Part shown: positions 61,927 through 64,000 of the stretch, one piece after another
How positions within the stretch are numbered: the stretch's first letter is position 1
Layout: each line of letters begins with the position of its first letter
From: Natronospirales bacterium
GTDB taxonomy: Bacteria; Pseudomonadota; Gammaproteobacteria; Natronospirales; REEB76
Assembly: GCA_021816765.1 (NCBI GenBank)
Contig: JAKAXB010000005.1
Location: forward strand, 1 to 64,000
DNA length: 64,000 nt
Direction: 5' to 3'
Made by a program: the position numbers and the translations under genes
The notes under the pieces: model-generated
Told to the model about the DNA's origin: nothing
Database searches by the model: none
Seen by the model: the letters and a program-made list of their open reading frames with translations, nothing else

Positions 61927-64000
61927 ATGCTGAACAGTATCGTGCGCTTCGCTGTCCGCTTCCGGGGAGTGGTGATTGCGCTCGCCTGCGTGGTGGCCGG
62001 CTACGGTCTGTGGACGGTATTTCACACCCGTCTTGATGTCTTCCCGGAATTTGCGCCACCCATCATCACTATCGAGACCTCAGCCCCCGGGCTTTCCCCC
62101 GAGCAGGTGGAGGCTCTGGTGACTCAACCGCTGGAGGATGCGCTGAATGGCGCCGGCGGGCTCCGCAATCTGCGCTCGCAGTCCATCCAGGGTTTGTCCT
62201 ACCTCACCCTGACGTTTGCCAGCAGCAGCAATATTTACCAGGACCGGCAGTCAGTCAGTGAACGCCTGGGGGCGGTGGCGGCCGCGCTGCCTGTCGGTGT
62301 GAAACCGCCGGTGATGCTGCCGCTCATCTCGGCCACCAAACTGGTGGCGATCATTGGACTCAGCTCCAGGACCCGCTCGCTGATGTACCTGCGTACCCTC
62401 GCGGATTGGGTGCTCAAGCCGCAATTGCTGAGCGTGCCGGGCGTAGCGGGCATGGCGATTTTCAGCAAAGACAAGCAGCAATTGCAGATCCAGGTGCATG
62501 CGCATGCGCTGGTCCAATACGGACTTTCCCTGAATGACATCGTGCGGGCTGCGCGACGGGCCACGGGCGTGCGCGGCGGCGGCTTTATCGAAACCAGGAA
62601 TCAGAACATCCTTCTGGCACCCCACGGCCAGGCCGTGACTCCCGCCGAGCTCGCCCAAGTGGTGCTGCGTCACGCGCACGGCGAGACCCTGCATCTGGGG
62701 GATGTCGCCAGGGTTCTGTACGCACCGGCACCACCCGTCGGCGCGGCCATGATTGACGGCAAGCCGGGCGTGATGATCAAGATCGCCATGCAGTATGGCG
62801 CCAATACCGTCACGGTGACCCACGCAGTCAATCAGCGTCTTAAACAACTGACCCCGGTTCTGGAAAAAGACGGCGTTCATGTTTATCCGGACCTGTTCGA
62901 ACCCGCGAGTTTCGTGCATACCGCTCTCGGCAACATCGAACGTTCACTGGCAATCGGCGCGGTGCTGGTGGTAATCGTTCTTTTCCTGTTTCTGTTCAAC
63001 GCGCGTACTACCATCATTTCCGTGGTCGCCATTCCGCTGTCGCTGCTCACTGCCGTCATCTTCCTGAACTGGCTGGGCGACGGCATCAATATCATGACGC
63101 TCGCCGGACTCGCCATCGCGCTGGGCGAGGTGGTGGATGACGCCATCATTGACGTGGAGAACATTTTCCGGCGGTTGCGCGAAAACCGCACGCGCTCCGC
63201 GCCGCGACCGCTCCTGCGTGTGGTGTTTGACGCCTCCCTGGAGGTGCGCAGTGCCGTGGTGTATGCGACCTTCACAGTGGTGCTGATCTTTTTGCCGGTG
63301 CTCACGCTTACGGGTGTGACAGGCCGGTTGTTCAGTCCGCTGGCTTTTGCTTATATCGCCTCCATTCTCGCCTCACTGCTGGTGGCGCTTACCGTGACTC
63401 CGGCACTTTGTTGCGTGCTGCTGGCCCGTCAGCCACTGGATAAACAGGAGCCACGTTACATCCGTTGGCTGAAACGGCATTACCAGGACTGGCTGACGGG
63501 AATCCGGAAACATGCGGGCTTCGTGATGCTCGCGGTGGCGGTGCTGTGTGCGGCCGCGCTTGCCGCCATTCCATTTTTCAAGGGACAGTACCTGCCGGAG
63601 ATGAGAGAAGGGCATTTCATCGTTCACATGCAACTGGATCCCGGTGCCTCCCTGGACGAAGGCTTGCGCATGGGAAATCGCGTTACGGCTGCCATCGCAT
63701 CGGTTCCGGGGGTGGAATCCGTCGCCCAGCGAGTGGGGCGTGCAAATCTTTTGAGCGGGCCCGCGCCCAGCTATAAAAGTGAAATCCAGGTGAACTTGAA
63801 GAAATCGTTGTCGGGTAATGCTCAGGCAAGAATACTCAAACAGTTTGATTCGTTATTGCGCAGGTTCACCGGCGCGAAATTTACCGTCAACACTTTCCTG
63901 ACCGAGCGTATCCATGAAACCCTCAGCGGCTATTATGCGCCTGTGGTGGTGAACATCTTTGGCAACAGCCTGGCCACACTCGACCGGGCGGCGCAACAGG
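61927..64000 (+). CDS. HME-type RND efflux permease (CzcA/CusA-like), 3' end outside the window
   Basis: The frame is open from ATG 61927 to the window end, about 690 residues or two thirds of a typical RND permease. RLDVFPEFAPPIITIETSAPG and LSPEQVEALVTQPLE are the CzcA/CusA-type opening. Helix 4 is LAIALGEVVDDAIIDVENIFRRLREN, with the relay Asp pair and the heavy-metal-efflux wording. The periplasmic Met-rich substrate sites cannot be judged. It lies 39 bases after the adaptor-like gene in the operon that follows the CusRS-like regulators. Confidence 0.9.
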   Translation, partial: MLNSIVRFAVRFRGVVIALACVVAGYGLWTVFHTRLDVFPEFAPPIITIETSAPGLSPEQVEALVTQPLEDALNGAGGLRNLRSQSIQGLSYLTLTFASSSNIYQDRQSVSERLGAVAAALPVGVKPPVMLPLISATKLVAIIGLSSRTRSLMYLRTLADWVLKPQLLSVPGVAGMAIFSKDKQQLQIQVHAHALVQYGLSLNDIVRAARRATGVRGGGFIETRNQNILLAPHGQAVTPAELAQVVLRHAHGETLHLGDVARVLYAPAPPVGAAMIDGKPGVMIKIAMQYGANTVTVTHAVNQRLKQLTPVLEKDGVHVYPDLFEPASFVHTALGNIERSLAIGAVLVVIVLFLFLFNARTTIISVVAIPLSLLTAVIFLNWLGDGINIMTLAGLAIALGEVVDDAIIDVENIFRRLRENRTRSAPRPLLRVVFDASLEVRSAVVYATFTVVLIFLPVLTLTGVTGRLFSPLAFAYIASILASLLVALTVTPALCCVLLARQPLDKQEPRYIRWLKRHYQDWLTGIRKHAGFVMLAVAVLCAAALAAIPFFKGQYLPEMREGHFIVHMQLDPGASLDEGLRMGNRVTAAIASVPGVESVAQRVGRANLLSGPAPSYKSEIQVNLKKSLSGNAQARILKQFDSLLRRFTGAKFTVNTFLTERIHETLSGYYAPVVVNIFGNSLATLDRAAQQ

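Noticed and set aside
1-64000. CRISPR array or defence island
   Set aside because: No regularly spaced repeats and no Cas, Res, toxin-antitoxin or other defence gene; only a methyltransferase stub was seen.

Overview
The window is chromosomal DNA of a GC-rich gammaproteobacterium. The pointers are the gene orders tig-clpP-clpX-lon-hupB-ppiD and gloB-yafS-rnhA-dnaQ, plus NhaB, a Kch-type potassium channel, Kup and MetF/MetH; the genus cannot be read from the sequence. Most of it is densely packed, with many 4-base (GTGA/ATGA/TTGA) stop-start overlaps.

Layout. 1-72 is the 5' end of an IS5-type transposase running off the window edge. 362-1243 is signal peptidase I. 1430-14415 is a molybdenum/formate island: moaA-moaD-moaE-moaC/mog-moeA on the plus strand; a convergent minus-strand operon of an FdhF/YdeP-type molybdopterin oxidoreductase, fdhD, mobA and a small DUF7009-like protein; then, divergent from the oxidoreductase, an oxalate/formate-type MFS transporter followed by modABC; and moeB. 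Together these cover molybdate uptake, pterin synthesis, Mo insertion, GMP/MGD attachment, enzyme sulfuration and a client enzyme.

14416-15115 is a gene-poor gap of mixed composition. 15116-23854 is the protein-quality-control block (tRNA-Leu, trigger factor, ClpP, ClpX, Lon, HU, tRNA-Val, tRNA-Asp, PpiD), with sigma-32-like promoters in front of clpX and lon. 23925-27239 (minus) holds fabI, mltD and gloB. 27322-34239 holds yafS, rnhA, dnaQ, nhaB, an outer-membrane beta-barrel gene, kch and gltX. A tRNA-Ala/tRNA-Glu pair at 34298-34630 brackets three adjoining hairpins and an 18-base copy of the tRNA-Ala 3' end. kup and dedA follow, then a strongly structured leader in front of the metF-metH operon.

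42466-46889 is looser: a His/Arg-rich secreted protein, an apparently decayed stretch with the N-terminal stub of a Type III-like DNA methyltransferase, an M16 peptidase and a candidate 21-codon ORF upstream of mgtA. 46890-64000 is a metal/efflux region: the Mg2+ P-type ATPase MgtA, a two-component system divergent from a complete OMF-adaptor-RND pump, a second CusRS-like two-component system, and a second OMF-adaptor-HME-RND pump cut by the window end.

No CRISPR array, rRNA or complete mobile element was seen. No gene set here clearly forms an undescribed defence or biosynthetic system. The most unusual items are the metF leader RNA, the tRNA-Ala/Glu spacer element, the MoaC-Mog fusion with a DUF7009-like partner, the mgtA upstream micro-ORF, the His/Arg-repeat protein and the RND pump with a substituted proton-relay lysine.
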